A DNA stretch of 64,000 nucleotides from Andalucia godoyi (GCA_009859145.1 VRVR01000008.1:359957-423956), one strand, 5' to 3'; positions 40,025-51,200 are shown, counted from the first letter of the stretch. Made by a program: numbers and translations. The notes: generated from the letters alone by a model not told the origin.

Positions 40025-42379
40025 TTAAAACATGTTCTTCAGACGGTCATTCTCTTCACGAAGCATCTTGACTTCGCTGACCAGAGAACGCAGGACGGGT
40101 CCAACCATGCGCTCGATCATGTCTTCCAGCTGATCTTGCTGTGTGGCGAATTGGCGAAGCAGCTCCAGATGCATATTCTGAACATCGCTGTGCAACTGTT
40201 CGCGAAGGCCAACCATCGCATCTTCCATAGTCGATGATAGCAGGGATATCATCATGTCGGAGCTCTGCGCATTCAGCGAAGGAACAGATTGACCAGCCCC
40301 GAGATGCTGGGGCTGTTGAACTGGCAAATGCTGCTGTTGCTGCTGCTGCGGGGTAAGTGAATGGAATGACAATGGAACCGGCGATATGGAGGAGCCTGCC
40401 AAGGTGCTCGGCTCGTGCGGCAGTGGGGTACCAGGAGTTGCAGACGACGCCTGGCTCACACCAGCACTAGCACTAGCACTTGCGCTTGCACTCATATCAT
40501 GACCGTGGGGTGCAAGAGGCGACGCAGTCTTCTTCACGGGAGAATAATGCATCGCATGCTGCCGCTCGGGAATCACGGTCTGCGACGAGGACAGCACAGC
40601 AGCGCCAGTACCAGCGGGCCTGGACAGCGGAGATACAATGTTCGAGGACGCAGCCACAGAGGAAGAATACGGAGCGGTGGTGGCCGCATCAGCCATCGAT
40701 GCAGAAGAAGGCGCACTGTTCTTCACCGGTGAAAACAAGTCTGTCTTTCTTGGCGCTGAAGTAGCGGAGGATGACAGTGCTGATGCCGATGTGGACGACG
40801 GCGGCGGAAGGGACGCAGATCCCACCGCAGCTCGCGAGGTACCGGTCGAAGCAGCTGTCGACGAATATGGGCTCACTGCAGCGTGCTCTCGGACGGGAGC
40901 CGCATCGGTTGCAGGCTGCAACACTGATGTGCTTTCTGTCGCCTTGGAAACAGGTGCCTTGACCGGAGAGAACAAACTTGTGAGAGATGCAGCACCAGCA
41001 CCAACACCAGCACCAGCACCAGCACCAGCACCAGCAGACGAAGAAGAGTTCGTTTTGGGACCACCATCCACAAGGGACGATGACGACAACGCACCATGTG
41101 ATGAAACGGCCGATCCCGCTGCGCCGCCTGCTGTGGACGTCGAAGAAGCGGGAACAGCTACCAACGACATGGGCACATCCGGACGGATCCATTCTTCGCG
41201 CTCCTTTGCGACGCCCGGCACGGGCTTCGCATCAGATGCCACTGCAAGGCCTCCAACCACCATGGATCCGCCGTTGGTATCAAAGATGTTCAGCGCACTC
41301 GACGGCGCACCTGGAGCGCTCGACGTCGCGGCCTTTCGCAAATCATATACGTACGCTCGTCCATTCTCTCTTCGGGAGAGCAAGACAATATGTGCACCAT
41401 CTTCGAGAAAGCATGCCGATGAGATGGGGCCCGGTGGATGGTGCAGCGTCTTCACGATTTTTCTGAGTGAAGTGTCGAAGAATACGCACTTTCCATCCAG
41501 TCCCGTTGAGAACGCGAGGAGATTGTTCACTGGAGAATGGTGCACAGCAGACAGCGGAGTGCCTGGTGTGTGCGGTGACGGAATTGGCAGCACCGAGACA
41601 GTCGCTGAGGACAATCCAGCCGCGTACAAATCAAGCGAGAGAATGTGTCCAGCGTCTGTGGCAATCAGAAAGACGCCGCGCCGGTACGGGGACGACGACA
41701 TAGCCGAGACTCCGCCTACCTGAATCGCTGGAACAGCTGATTCGCTGGAATTCATCACTAAGCTCCTTGACAAGCTGTAAGAATGCAGACGGCCAGTCGC
41801 AACAACGTAAACCCACACGCTGCCGTCCGAGTCGCCAATCACCAGATGCTCTCCGGCGCGGTCCCAGGCAACCGCGGTTGCACGTCGATCCCATGAAAAC
41901 GGAGAGAACTGACGAATCGGCTTTCTCGGAGTTGCCTTTAAATTCCAAATCACAACATTCGTCCCTGCGTACACAACCGCGAGATATCGATTCTGCGGCG
42001 AAAACGAAACCAACAACGCTTCATTCCCGTTTCCACCTTTCGCACCATCCAACGCCGCTGAAAACGGCGGGAAGAGCGTGTCGAGAACAGTTCCTGACTG
42101 CGCATGCACAAGCACTGTACTGCCACTCGACAATGAGACGGCGATCATTGCAGCATCCTTTTCTGCATTCGAAGCCGAGGTCGCAGTCGCAGACGAGGAT
42201 GACGACGAGGATGCGGGCGCTGCGGACGACTGTGAATGAGAGACACGCGCGCACGTCGGGGCAGACGAAAGCGCAAGTGCATATGTCCGGGACACAGAAA
42301 GCGAACCTGTGGACGACGGCTGAGACGCTGTATACCCCGAAAGGGAGTTGGATCCAAGTACAAACAGTGAAAGCGACAT
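40025..42379 (-). CDS. NEDD1: NEDD1-like WD40 gamma-tubulin ring adaptor
   Basis: The 784-residue product has an N-terminal WD40 propeller (about 30-340) with NEDD1-style blades (VSFSPQNRYLAVVYAGTNVV, VAWDRAGEHLVIGDSDGSVW, SPVNNLLAFSTGLDGKCVFFD). A long Ser/Ala/Pro-rich middle follows, holding the recurrent motif LFSPVK. A C-terminal helix runs from about 710 to the end (MEDAMVGLREQLHSDVQNMH...EVKMLREENDRLKNMF). That helix is the NEDD1 segment that binds the gamma-tubulin ring complex in animals and plants. Hexamer-coded Gly-Ala and Ser-Ala dipeptide runs lie in the middle. Length is close to animal NEDD1 (about 660). The likely role is targeting gamma-tubulin to centrosomes and spindle. Confidence 0.88.
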   Translation of the reverse strand: MSLSLFVLGSNSLSGYTASQPSSTGSLSVSRTYALALSSAPTCARVSHSQSSAAPASSSSSSSATATSASNAEKDAAMIAVSLSSGSTVLVHAQSGTVLDTLFPPFSAALDGAKGGNGNEALLVSFSPQNRYLAVVYAGTNVVIWNLKATPRKPIRQFSPFSWDRRATAVAWDRAGEHLVIGDSDGSVWVYVVATGRLHSYSLSRSLVMNSSESAVPAIQVGGVSAMSSSPYRRGVFLIATDAGHILSLDLYAAGLSSATVSVLPIPSPHTPGTPLSAVHHSPVNNLLAFSTGLDGKCVFFDTSLRKIVKTLHHPPGPISSACFLEDGAHIVLLSRRENGRAYVYDLRKAATSSAPGAPSSALNIFDTNGGSMVVGGLAVASDAKPVPGVAKEREEWIRPDVPMSLVAVPASSTSTAGGAAGSAVSSHGALSSSSLVDGGPKTNSSSSAGAGAGAGAGVGAGAASLTSLFSPVKAPVSKATESTSVLQPATDAAPVREHAAVSPYSSTAASTGTSRAAVGSASLPPPSSTSASALSSSATSAPRKTDLFSPVKNSAPSSASMADAATTAPYSSSVAASSNIVSPLSRPAGTGAAVLSSSQTVIPERQHAMHYSPVKKTASPLAPHGHDMSASASASASAGVSQASSATPGTPLPHEPSTLAGSSISPVPLSFHSLTPQQQQQQHLPVQQPQHLGAGQSVPSLNAQSSDMMISLLSSTMEDAMVGLREQLHSDVQNMHLELLRQFATQQDQLEDMIERMVGPVLRSLVSEVKMLREENDRLKNMF

Positions 42380-42790
42380 TCTTTGGGGGGGATTTCAGAT
42401 TACTACGCTTTGAAATTAGTTGCTTCTTTTTCCCTCCCAGGCTTTTCTTCTTTCTTCTTTCTTCTTTCTTCTTTCTTCTCCTTGCCTCTATTGAATATAC
42501 GAAATTTCTGTTTACCGAAAATTGAAAGTAACAAAGAGAGAATGAAATCTTATCAAACGAGGGGGGAACTGAAGGAGAAAAGCTGAGAGCTGAATTGGGT
42601 GAGAGATGCAGAAAGTGCAACATACGAAAAACGGGTCGGCGGGAATATTTTACAGCGGCTCAAAAACAGGAGTCTCGTTTTCCGCTCGCCAAAAGTCCAT
42701 CGGCTAGGTTGCCCTCGAAGACAGATCCAAGCCAAGCGTTTTTATTTGGAGGGCGAGCACCAACTCTTCAATGCAGATTGCTCTGCATCA

Positions 42791-43079
42791 AAGGGTCATC
42801 GCAACCACGAGTTCCTTGGTTCTCGGTATCTGCGGACATGGCCGGTTTGAGTTTGTCGGCAAAATCCCCTTTGGAGCCATGCGATGTTTTGTCGTTGATG
42901 CGATGCTGCTTGAGGGATCGATTATAAAAAAACGAACAAACAAACAGAAAGAACAACAGAAAGAATGATGAATAGCGAAGAATGAAGAAATCCTGAACTT
43001 CACGACGGCAGGAACATCGCGTTCTCATAAGAATAGGCAAACAAAACTTCCAGTATAATGTTGTTTGTTTGATGTTCAT
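42791..43079 (-). repeat. Dispersed repeat R2, copy 2
   Basis: This is the minus-strand homologue of 4033-4292. It preserves GAACATCAAAC, TTTCTTCATTCTTCGC, the TATA-like TTTTATAATCGA (42918-42929), TCAAGCA, CATGGCTCC, GACAAACTCAAACC and GATACCGAGAACCAA. An ATG at 42839 opens a 23-codon frame (MSADTENQGTRG...). Outside the shared block the flanks are unrelated. Confidence 0.65.
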
Positions 43080-43238
43080 ACACAAAACGGTCAATCGCTC
43101 CGCTGCTGTACCGAGTTTGGAGCAATGGTTAAACAGGGGATGCATCAGATTTTTGGTCTACGGAAATTACACAAGGATGCAGAGGGACACATGAACCCAA
43201 CCAGCAGTCCGTCATAAATAATATGGAGAGACAGAGGG

Positions 43239-43280
43239 AGAGAGAGGGGAGAGAGAGGGGAGAGAGAGGGGAGAGAGAGG
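43239..43280. repeat. 11-bp tandem repeat AGAGAGAGGGG
   Basis: Nearly four exact copies of the 11-bp unit lie 60 bp downstream of the stop of the neighbouring minus-strand gene. Confidence 0.95.
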
Positions 43281-43337
43281 TAATAAGAATTAATAAAAAA
43301 TAAAAAAGACAACACAATTCAAGGGACATTCCTCGAT

Positions 43338-44627
43338 CTACTTTTTGAGCTTCCAGAACTTTGCCTTGAGAATCGCATCAAGCAGCGGTCTCCACTTCTT
43401 CTTCTTTTCTGCATCCAGCGTTCCCAATCTTGCGATCAGAGCATTTTGAAGGGCCTTGAGCGACTCCATGATGTGCATGTTGACGTCGTTCGGGAGCCTT
43501 GGGTACAAGCTCTTGACGTCTTTCAGCGCCGACGCCGACCCAGATGACGCAGTTGATGAAGCGTTCGTGCTGCTTCCTTCGGCAGACGAGGGGTCTGATT
43601 TCTTGAGCCCCCAATACGAAGCTTCATTCGACTTGTAATTTTCCGAGCCAATGATGAATGCAGCGACAGACGCAATGGCTTCAAGGGTATGTATAGAAAA
43701 GACTCGCTTCGGTTCATCAAACAATGCCATGTCCACACATCCTCGTAAGATTGCATACTGCTCAAACAACTGAAGCACGCGACTTTCGTAGCTCGTCATG
43801 AGCTCCATATTCGAGACGAGATGCATGAGAAACAGAAGCGAGTATGTGGCGGGAGAGTCGTCGTTCCTTGCCATCCAGTCATAACGCATCGAAACACTCG
43901 TTGCACCATGCGACTGCTGCTGTGCGGGCGCGAGCTTGTACACGACTGCGTAGTATGGCTGCAAGACAGAGAAGAACATGTGCGCTGCATACTCGACCAA
44001 CAGAGTCAGATCAATTGTCTGGCATCCTTCGACGGACCGAAGCACGACTTCCATCAATGCACACAAATCATGCTCGTATCTTCTTCCAAGAGGCTCAAAC
44101 ACCGTCGGGTTCGACGCAACCTGCCGTAGGGCTTCCTCTGTCGACGCATATGCCGCATAGTCGACCAAAAGCCGCAACAGCAGATTGACTTTTCCCTCTT
44201 CGAGCAGATACCGAACCGAGATCTCCTGCGAGTCCCACAGGCTCTGTTTCACCGCCGATTGTGGAGACGACCCGCTACTCTTTCCCCGAAACAATATCCT
44301 TGCATCAATTCCAACTTGCCGCTGACTGCTGCTACCATTGGCGGCGGCAGTGTTCGGATGGCTAGGGTCCGGACTTCCTGGACTCGACTGTGAAGCGGGC
44401 GGTGGTTGATGTGTCGCGGCTGCCGAGTGCTCGGAAACTGCAAATGAAGCAATGCAATGAACATCCGTCTGCACTTCCATCCAATGTGGTGAAAACGGCT
44501 CATGCAGCGCCAGCGATCGTATGTGCGAACGAAGCTCCGTTGCAAGCCGACGATTCAGGGACGAAACTGCCGCATCGATGCCATCGCCAGAAGCCGATGT
44601 TGCATATGCAGACTCGCGGGAAAACAT
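43338..44627 (-). CDS. 429-residue protein, unrecognised
   Basis: Start at ATG 44627. The first 120 residues include MEVQTDVHCIASFAVSEHSA and a Pro/Ser/Ala-rich stretch. Residues about 150-350 are helical and well ordered (SVRYLLEEGKVNLLLRLLVD, MEVVLRSVEGCQTIDLTLLV, LLFLMHLVSNMELMTSYESR). A Ser/Ala-rich break (about 358-375) and a basic C-terminal helix end it. No TM or signal peptide. No family is recognised; helical armadillo-like folding is a guess. Confidence 0.82.
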   Translation of the reverse strand: MFSRESAYATSASGDGIDAAVSSLNRRLATELRSHIRSLALHEPFSPHWMEVQTDVHCIASFAVSEHSAAATHQPPPASQSSPGSPDPSHPNTAAANGSSSQRQVGIDARILFRGKSSGSSPQSAVKQSLWDSQEISVRYLLEEGKVNLLLRLLVDYAAYASTEEALRQVASNPTVFEPLGRRYEHDLCALMEVVLRSVEGCQTIDLTLLVEYAAHMFFSVLQPYYAVVYKLAPAQQQSHGATSVSMRYDWMARNDDSPATYSLLFLMHLVSNMELMTSYESRVLQLFEQYAILRGCVDMALFDEPKRVFSIHTLEAIASVAAFIIGSENYKSNEASYWGLKKSDPSSAEGSSTNASSTASSGSASALKDVKSLYPRLPNDVNMHIMESLKALQNALIARLGTLDAEKKKKWRPLLDAILKAKFWKLKK

Positions 44628-44780
44628 GTCCGTGTCTTATAAACTTTTTTTTCCCTCTTTTCTTTTTCTTTCTTTTTGGCGCACGCGCGCGTGTTGATAT
44701 TCCGTTGACAGAGAGCGTTCACGGCAATGGAAAAAGAAAAAAGAAAAGAAAGAAAAGAAAAGAAAAGAGACTTTTATGAT

Positions 44781-45023
44781 CTAGGACTTCGGCTTTGGTC
44801 CCCAAGCGACATATGGCTTGAGCCCATCTACGACGGGCGCGACATCAAAGACAGGAAGCTCGGATTTGTCGACTGTAAAGCCACCCCACCGCGTGACGAC
44901 TCCAGGCTTGATGGTGCCTGTGCCCTTGTAGTACCTGCGATTTGCGAATTTCGATGAAAGATTCACCATGCGCTGTGAATTGGAAAACTTTCCAAACAGC
45001 ACGCCGGTCGATCGAAATAGCAT
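44781..45023 (-). CDS. Mitochondrial ribosomal protein mL41
   Basis: From ATG 45023 the product is 80 residues (MLFRSTGVLFGKFSNSQRM...). The basic N-terminus suits mitochondrial import. The core (RRYYKGTGTIKPGVVTRWGG, FTVDKSELPVFDVAPVVDGL, KPYVAWGPKP) shows the mL41 pattern: a YYKG-x-G turn, a TR-x-G-x-(F/Y)-x-VD stretch and a terminal (L)KPYV. mL41 is a large-subunit protein of the mitoribosome. The reading frame continues upstream without another ATG, and a CCGCAG acceptor-like site at about 45034 leaves room for an upstream exon. Confidence 0.72.
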   Translation of the reverse strand: MLFRSTGVLFGKFSNSQRMVNLSSKFANRRYYKGTGTIKPGVVTRWGGFTVDKSELPVFDVAPVVDGLKPYVAWGPKPKS

Positions 45024-45369
45024 TTCCAAGCCTGCGGTAAACAAACCCGAAAAAGAAGAATCTGAAGAAGAAAAAAAAAAGAAGAAGAAGAAGAAGAAGA
45101 AGAAGGGAAAAATAACAATAAAAATTCCTATCTTTTCGTTTTCCTTCTCTCCTGTTGTCCTTCTTTCCTTCTTTCTTTTCGCTCCCCTTGAGTTCGCAGT
45201 TTACAGAGCAATCAAGAAGAGAGAAACTCCAACGGGTCCTGTGTCAGCAAGCTGTCATTCGCCGGATCTTTTTTCCTTGCTATTTTTTAGATACAGAATA
45301 ACCGAGCGTTATTAGAATATTCCAGTGGGGGAAAACGTACGCTGAAAACACGAGTTCTTTTTTTCTTCC
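45024..45369. promoter_or_regulatory. Divergent region between mL41 and IF3 genes
   Basis: This 346-bp gap lies between two mitochondrial translation genes transcribed outwards. It holds an (AAG)n tract at 45080-45106. A shared promoter is plausible because both products serve mitochondrial translation; no factor site is identified. Confidence 0.4.
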
Positions 45370-46098
45370 ATGTGCGAATCGCAAGCAGCAAAAAAAGGGA
45401 TGAACTCAAGGTTCCTTCGGCCGCTGCTTCATTCCTTTGAGTATGTCAGCCACGCAAGTGCACTCTGCAGATCGGCCTGTTTGTTTGCGGGTGCGACTGG
45501 CCATCCCAGCTCATGCAGGTTCCATTCCACTACAACGGCGCGAATGTCGTCCTACCGAGGAGGCGGTCCGAAGCGCAATCATGAAATCGCTGCAAACACG
45601 GTGACACTTGTTGATGTATCGGGGACGTCGCTGGGCCCGCATTCCTTGGGGTTTGCGCTCCAGAAAGCACAGCAGGCAAACTATGATCTCGTCGAAGTCG
45701 ACTCGGCAGCGACTCCGTACCCTGTCTGCCGGCTTGTTGATCGAGAAAAGGCAAAGGCCGTTGCACAGACAAAGGAGGAACACAAAACTGCAAGGACACA
45801 CAAAACGAAACTGAAGGAAATCCGGGTGGCAACCGGGTGTGCATCGCATGATTTGCAGATTAAGCTGGGAAGGATGAAGGAGTTTCTTGGAAAGGGAGAC
45901 CAGGTTCGCGTCTCTGTTAGCGGCAAGGACCCGAATGAAATAAGTGCGCTGATCGAGGAAATCAAGGAACCGTGGAAAATCGTCAAGGGGATCAAGATGG
46001 ACGATAAGAAGAACGACGAAGGGACCAAGACCAGAAGCATCCTGTTCTCTGCGAGCTCTGTGTATCGACAAGCGCTAGAACGCGACAAAGCATCGTGA
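45370..46098 (+). CDS. Mitochondrial translation initiation factor IF-3
   Basis: The 242-residue product begins at ATG 45370 or 45400 with a basic, Ser/Arg/His-rich presequence typical of mitochondrial import. The IF3 N-domain shows SLGFALQKAQQANYDLVEVD, then VCRLVDREKAKAVAQ. The C-domain shows LKEIRVATGCASHDLQIKLG, then RMKEFLGKGDQVRVSVSGKD. IF3 keeps the small ribosomal subunit free and checks the initiator tRNA. Here the K-E-I-R-x-x-x-x-x-x-x-H-D-L-x-x-K signature of the C-domain is intact. Divergent from mL41. Confidence 0.88.
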   Translation: MCESQAAKKGMNSRFLRPLLHSFEYVSHASALCRSACLFAGATGHPSSCRFHSTTTARMSSYRGGGPKRNHEIAANTVTLVDVSGTSLGPHSLGFALQKAQQANYDLVEVDSAATPYPVCRLVDREKAKAVAQTKEEHKTARTHKTKLKEIRVATGCASHDLQIKLGRMKEFLGKGDQVRVSVSGKDPNEISALIEEIKEPWKIVKGIKMDDKKNDEGTKTRSILFSASSVYRQALERDKAS

Positions 46099-46311
46099 AA
46101 ACTGCGGAGGGGAACGGGGAGGAGGGAAAAAAAAATAGAAGTAAACACAGCACACAGTCTGCACTGTGATTTGCAGAAAAGGGCTGTTGCGTCAATGAAG
46201 ACCGTCGAAGACCCGCCTTTCCTATGGATGATCCAGGGTGCGCCATCAACATGAAATCAAATACGGTGTTTTATGGTAGCGTGGAGGGGGTGCCGGGTCA
46301 GCGACAGGACA

Positions 46312-47787
46312 TTACTGAGTATACCACTTCTGCAAGAGTGCACGGATGGTGGACCGTGCGGCCTTGAGACCCGGGAGGTCCGTGTCTCGCTCCGGATACA
46401 AATCCGCGCAGTGCGCGGTTCCTTCAATTGGTATGGCAACCGAGTCGCCGGAAACAGGCGACTTGACGCACCACGTGGACCAGGGATCAACAGATCCTGA
46501 AGGGAACACAATGTTTGACGTGGGAATCTCGAAGCCGAGGTAGTACTGATTCGTAATCGCGTCATAATTTGGCGTCAGTGCCTTTCCATAAACGTCTGCA
46601 AAGAACCGGGAGAAGTAGTCCGAGGTCAAGTAGTTCGAGAACGGGCATCCATCCTGCTCGACACAGTACTGTGCCCATCCAAACTCGCGGGCGGTCTGGA
46701 TTGTCCAAGACCATCCAGCATTTGGCCACGGCGTCATGATCTCATCCAAACTGGACTTGTAGGAAACCTCGTTGCAGGAGATTCCTTCGCGCTGGTTGAA
46801 TGCATAAGTAAACGCTGCAAAGTTGGCCAGCGGACCCTGCGCGGGGTTTGTCATCATCTCGCACATTTCCTGAATCTGGAAAGGCTGGTAGTTGTTGTTG
46901 TCCAATGCGTACTGCACAACTCCAGATGGTGCGTCCACCAGGTTTCCAAAGAATGTCGCCAGATCCAAGGGGTCCGAGTTCAACGTCAGAGGATGGCAAG
47001 TGTTGAACATGCGGTTGATCGAATCGATTCCCGTTTGTGTCTTCAAGGAGTCTTCGATGAGGGAAGAGGCCTGGGCAAACGCCTTGGCACACTCCGGACC
47101 CGCAGAATTTGCAACGACTTCCAAATACTGGGGGAACTGGAAGGACGCCTGCACAGGACCCGATGAAGCGAGGGCGCCAACAAACAAGTTGGGCAGCTTT
47201 TCTCTCGTCCATGCAGCCAGAGCACCTGAATACGATCCCCCCGCCACGATCCATCGAGTCGAAGCAGGTAGTTTGTACAGCGCTGAGAAATACGGATGGA
47301 ACGACTGAATGTCATAGATCGCTTGTTTTGACGAAATGTAGTCTGCGTCGGCAGGAGTCGAGTCCTTCGGATAGCTCTCTCCATACCAGCGATGTTCAAG
47401 GCACACAATGATTGCTGAGAACTCGCGAGCGTACTCAGAAAGCACAAAGTGGGAGCCGACCGATGCGGCGCTCTCGGGGCCCTCGCCGCCCAACAGCAGC
47501 AGCACTCGAGGAGCCACAGCATTGTAGAAAGAGCTGTTGACATAGAACTTTTGCTGGAATGTGCGTGTATTGGTAGGGTCAAAATGATCAACCACCTGTG
47601 TGAAATACTGTGCTGGCGCAACATCAGCCACATTCACGGAATCGAGTCCGCGCATCCGCAGTCCGCGGTGAAGCTTGCTTTCAAACTTGCGTCCACTGCG
47701 GACAGCTGGAGACCCAAGCACGTAGTCCGGACAGAGCGCGGCACACAGCAGCAGCAATGCGCTAACAACAGCCAAATTTCGATGCAT
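46312..47787 (-). CDS. Secreted serine carboxypeptidase, peptidase family S28 (PRCP/DPP7/PRSS16-like)
   Basis: The 491-residue product starts at ATG 47787 with a signal peptide (MHRNLAVVSALLLLCAALCP). Family landmarks are QVVDHFDPTNTRTFQQKFYV near the N-terminus, LLGGEGPE, LEHRWYGESYP, and the nucleophile elbow GGSYSG (Ser about residue 184). The acid is in FPSGSVDPWSTW (Asp about 436) and the base in IEGTAHCADLYP (His about 458), so the triad looks complete. S28 enzymes cleave Pro-X bonds at peptide ends in lysosomes or outside the cell. The frame extends upstream through a long hydrophobic stretch, but the signal peptide supports the chosen start. Confidence 0.93.
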   Translation of the reverse strand: MHRNLAVVSALLLLCAALCPDYVLGSPAVRSGRKFESKLHRGLRMRGLDSVNVADVAPAQYFTQVVDHFDPTNTRTFQQKFYVNSSFYNAVAPRVLLLLGGEGPESAASVGSHFVLSEYAREFSAIIVCLEHRWYGESYPKDSTPADADYISSKQAIYDIQSFHPYFSALYKLPASTRWIVAGGSYSGALAAWTREKLPNLFVGALASSGPVQASFQFPQYLEVVANSAGPECAKAFAQASSLIEDSLKTQTGIDSINRMFNTCHPLTLNSDPLDLATFFGNLVDAPSGVVQYALDNNNYQPFQIQEMCEMMTNPAQGPLANFAAFTYAFNQREGISCNEVSYKSSLDEIMTPWPNAGWSWTIQTAREFGWAQYCVEQDGCPFSNYLTSDYFSRFFADVYGKALTPNYDAITNQYYLGFEIPTSNIVFPSGSVDPWSTWCVKSPVSGDSVAIPIEGTAHCADLYPERDTDLPGLKAARSTIRALLQKWYTQ

Positions 47788-48212
47788 CGAACGTCGCTGA
47801 TTTCGAAAAATACGAAAACTCAAATGAAGAAAGAACCCAAGAACCAAAAGAAGCGCAGCGGAAGAAATAATAATAATAATCAAAGAAAAGAAAACCCATT
47901 TGGATTTTCCACAAAGCCAAAACACTGTCTTTTGGGAGATTTCGCGAGTGATGCTGAGAAAACATGATGGAAAAAAAGGCTTGATGCTTGCTGCGGAATG
48001 CAAAAAGATTCCGTCTGTCATTCAATTTCTTCTTCTTCTCTTTGGTTTTTGCGGGCTTTGCGCTCCTGTTTGCGAAGGGGAAACAGTCCATCGTTCCAGC
48101 CTACTCGTTTTCACTCTCTTTTCTCTTTTCTCGTCTTGTTCTGTTCTGTTCTGTTCTGCATGTTTTTCCGTAAGAATACCTTCACAAGAGAGTGTTGTCT
48201 CTTTCTGACCCG
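47788..48212. promoter_or_regulatory. Divergent promoter region
   Basis: This 425-bp gap lies between two outward-facing secretory genes. It has AATAATAATAAT near 47866 and TTCTGTTCTGTTCTGTTCTG (48135-48155) near the plus start. No gene is seen. Confidence 0.35.
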
Positions 48213-51200
48213 ATGACGTTGTCGCTGTCCGTTTGCAGACCAGGGCGTTCTGCGGTTGTCAGTCTGCCCTGTCTTCTTCTTTTCCTTCATCTTCTACTAT
48301 CACATCACACTCTGCGAACCGTCGATGGGTACAGCTCGATTAGCTCATTTGACATTTCGTTTGATGGATTCAATGCGCTGGTATCGGCCACTCCTTCGAC
48401 TTCAAGCGTGCTTTCCAGAGTCCCTGCAAAGATTAATCCCACAACTGTCACGCTGTACTCTTTGAATCCGGACACAATGCTGTTTCGACAGATCGGAAAG
48501 CCGCTCAAGAGCCCCGATGTGCTAAAGTCGATGCAGTTTGGATCCAAAGTTGCGACCCGCAGACTTTCGCAGTTCAATGCCTCGCTCTTGGTTACATCTT
48601 CGGACTATGTCAATTCTGGAGAAGGGTTTGCGGGCATCAGCATCTGCACGTATCCGTCAGTGAGTGCTTATGGTGCAAATGCGCAGGCGCTCAATCTAGA
48701 CTGCGCAAATCTCAAGGTGATTTCAAGATGCCCGCTGTACGAGGATGTGCTGAAGAATGAGTGCGTTCTTGACGGCCTTGTGGCGACCACCCCAACAGCC
48801 GTTGTGGCCACGTGCAATAACACTGCCAATTTATGTGTCATTCCGATCCGTAGGCAGTCGCTCATGGATTCGAATGGGTTGTCGGCTGATACCGATGCCA
48901 ATGCGGGTGCCAATGCGGGTGCCAATGCGGGTGCCAATGCGGGTGCGGGTGCGGGTGCGGGTGCGGGTGCGGCGTATTTGCTGGAAATCGCGAGCCTGGC
49001 GACCAATGTCTCCGTCTGCACGGATTCGGCGCCTTTCACCGGAATGTACGCATGGGGAGAAACGATTGCCATGACATCGTGCCTGTCATCCTGCGATGGT
49101 GTCAATCAAGTGTCCGTAGTCGGGTTTGATCTTCCTTCCTTCAACCCAGTGCCGCCGCTCGAGGCGAAATTCCAGTTCACGATCGAGACATTTGGCTCTT
49201 GTACCGGCGCAGCGGCTGCCATCTCGGATCAATTCATGGCTCTGGCATATCCATCCTCGAGTGGAATTGGGATAATTTCATTGTCCACTGGCAAGGTCGT
49301 CACTTCGGTGTACCTCCCAAGCCTCGGTCCGTTCGCAGCCGCGAGCACGGTGATCACTGGATTTGGATCAAGTTTGGCGTTTGTCTCGTCCACGGTTCTC
49401 GCAGTCACGGCTTCCGGCGGATTGGAATTGAGTACTGGAATCACTGGTTCTGGCGCTGTGATTGTGTTTGAGCAAGTAACCCCTGTCGCTGGTGCAGCCC
49501 CCAGGTTCGTGATCACGAACATGGTACCGTCGCTTCTTTATCGATCCACCTCCGACACGTCCTCGGTGTACGTGGGCTCTCCGGGTGTCAGCAATGGCAT
49601 CATTGCTTTTGCTGTGGCCGAGGCGGCAACAGTCACGCCGTACGTCTTGCCGCCATGCGGGGCCGGTCGACAATTTTCCGCAGTGTCGCCGCTTCCTCCT
49701 TCGCAGTTTGGGAATATTGGCGGCGCCTGTGTTCCGTGTCCAGCCGGACAGTATCAGCCTGCCACTTTCCGATATGCACCTTGTTCGCTCTGCCCGTTTG
49801 GAACGTACAGTGCCGCAGAAGGATCGAAATCTGTCCTCTCGTGCATCCCATGTCCACCTGGAAAGCTATGCTCGGACGGCTCTGCAATCCCGCTGAATGC
49901 AGCAACGTATGCGTACCCAGCATTCGTCGACAATGTGAGCCCAGATATGGATAGCACCGATGAAGTGGATCTAGAGGATTCCTTCTTGATTTCTTGTTTC
50001 CCTTATTTCGTTCTTGTGTTTTGCTGCGCTGTCTTTCTGGCCTGTGTCATGGCTATTGCAAGGCCCGCTGACTATAAAGCATCGTTCTCCACTCTGGAGG
50101 GCGAGTCGGAAGTGGTCAGCAAGTCTTGGTACACACGAATCTACGCATGGCTGCTGTCTTGTCGCATGTACTCTCTCGACGAAGAGGATGTCGCAGAAGA
50201 GCATGTGTCCCCTGGTTTCGCGATTTACCTGAAAGTTCTAACTTTTGGTGCAACACTGACATTCATTGGCGTCATTATTCTTTTCGTGTTTTGGTACATT
50301 CAGTTCATTTCCCACGGACTGAACAAATCGCTGGTGTTCTCCGTTGTTACATCTGCCATTTCCGACGTGGATCCCGTGGATTTGGTCGTCCTGGATGCCC
50401 CTTCCATGGACATCGAGGTTGCTTTCCCCTTACCATCTGGCTCTGTGTGTGACACGTCGTATGTACGGACTGCTGTTTCGGGCTGCTACAAGTCCGCAGA
50501 AGGCCGAACACCGTGCGAGGCGATTTCATCGGCATACACTGGTGTTTTTGACTCTGTGAACATTCCGACTCCCATGTGCATCTTTCATTTGATGTTTCCT
50601 GTTGGATCGGTCCTCTTGCCGTCTGCTTTCGTTTCGCTGACTCCCCAGTGGAAGAACGTGACATATCTTCAGTCAGGAATGTTTTTGGTGCCCCAATACT
50701 CATTCCGATATCGCATGAATCCTGGAAATCAGGATACTCTGTATTTTCCGGCGGCTCAAAAGAGGAGTGGCACCGGGAAGTCGTCGACGGCAGTCCAACT
50801 TGTTCCTGCAAACGGCACTGTGATTCAGGGAGCGACAACGGTGTCGCTGTACAGCACGCTGAGTGCGGCGGTGCAGTGCAGCAGTCACTCCGTGGACAAC
50901 TTCCCGACCCTTGCGCGTGCGTCAAAGTCTGTATGCGTGTTGGATCCTCCAAATTCTTTCAAGGAGGTTTCCACCGAAACCATTCAACTCAGTTCTTCTA
51001 CATCGCAGTTATTTTACTTCCCCCTGTTGACCGGATTTAACATATCCGGCGCCACCCCAAGCCTGGAGATTTCGCTCAACAAGCGACCGTTCCTCATTGA
51101 GAAAGATGAGGGTATTTATTTTTCACAGGCGAGTATCATAGTTTTAGTGTTGTTCCTCATACTTGACTGCCATTATTTGTTGGAGGTGTCGATCATTATC

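Larger units (their letters stand above)
42380..43337. other. Intergenic region of about 960 bp holding repeat R2 copy 2
   Basis: Divergent start of NEDD1 on the left, with TTTCTTC pentamer-like tandem at 42448-42480, R2 copy 2 in the middle and an 11-bp tandem repeat on the right. No intact gene is seen. Confidence 0.45.

Noticed and set aside
42021-42623. 200-codon minus-strand frame overlapping the NEDD1 start
   Set aside because: It is a shadow of NEDD1 and its leader, with low-complexity Lys-rich content.
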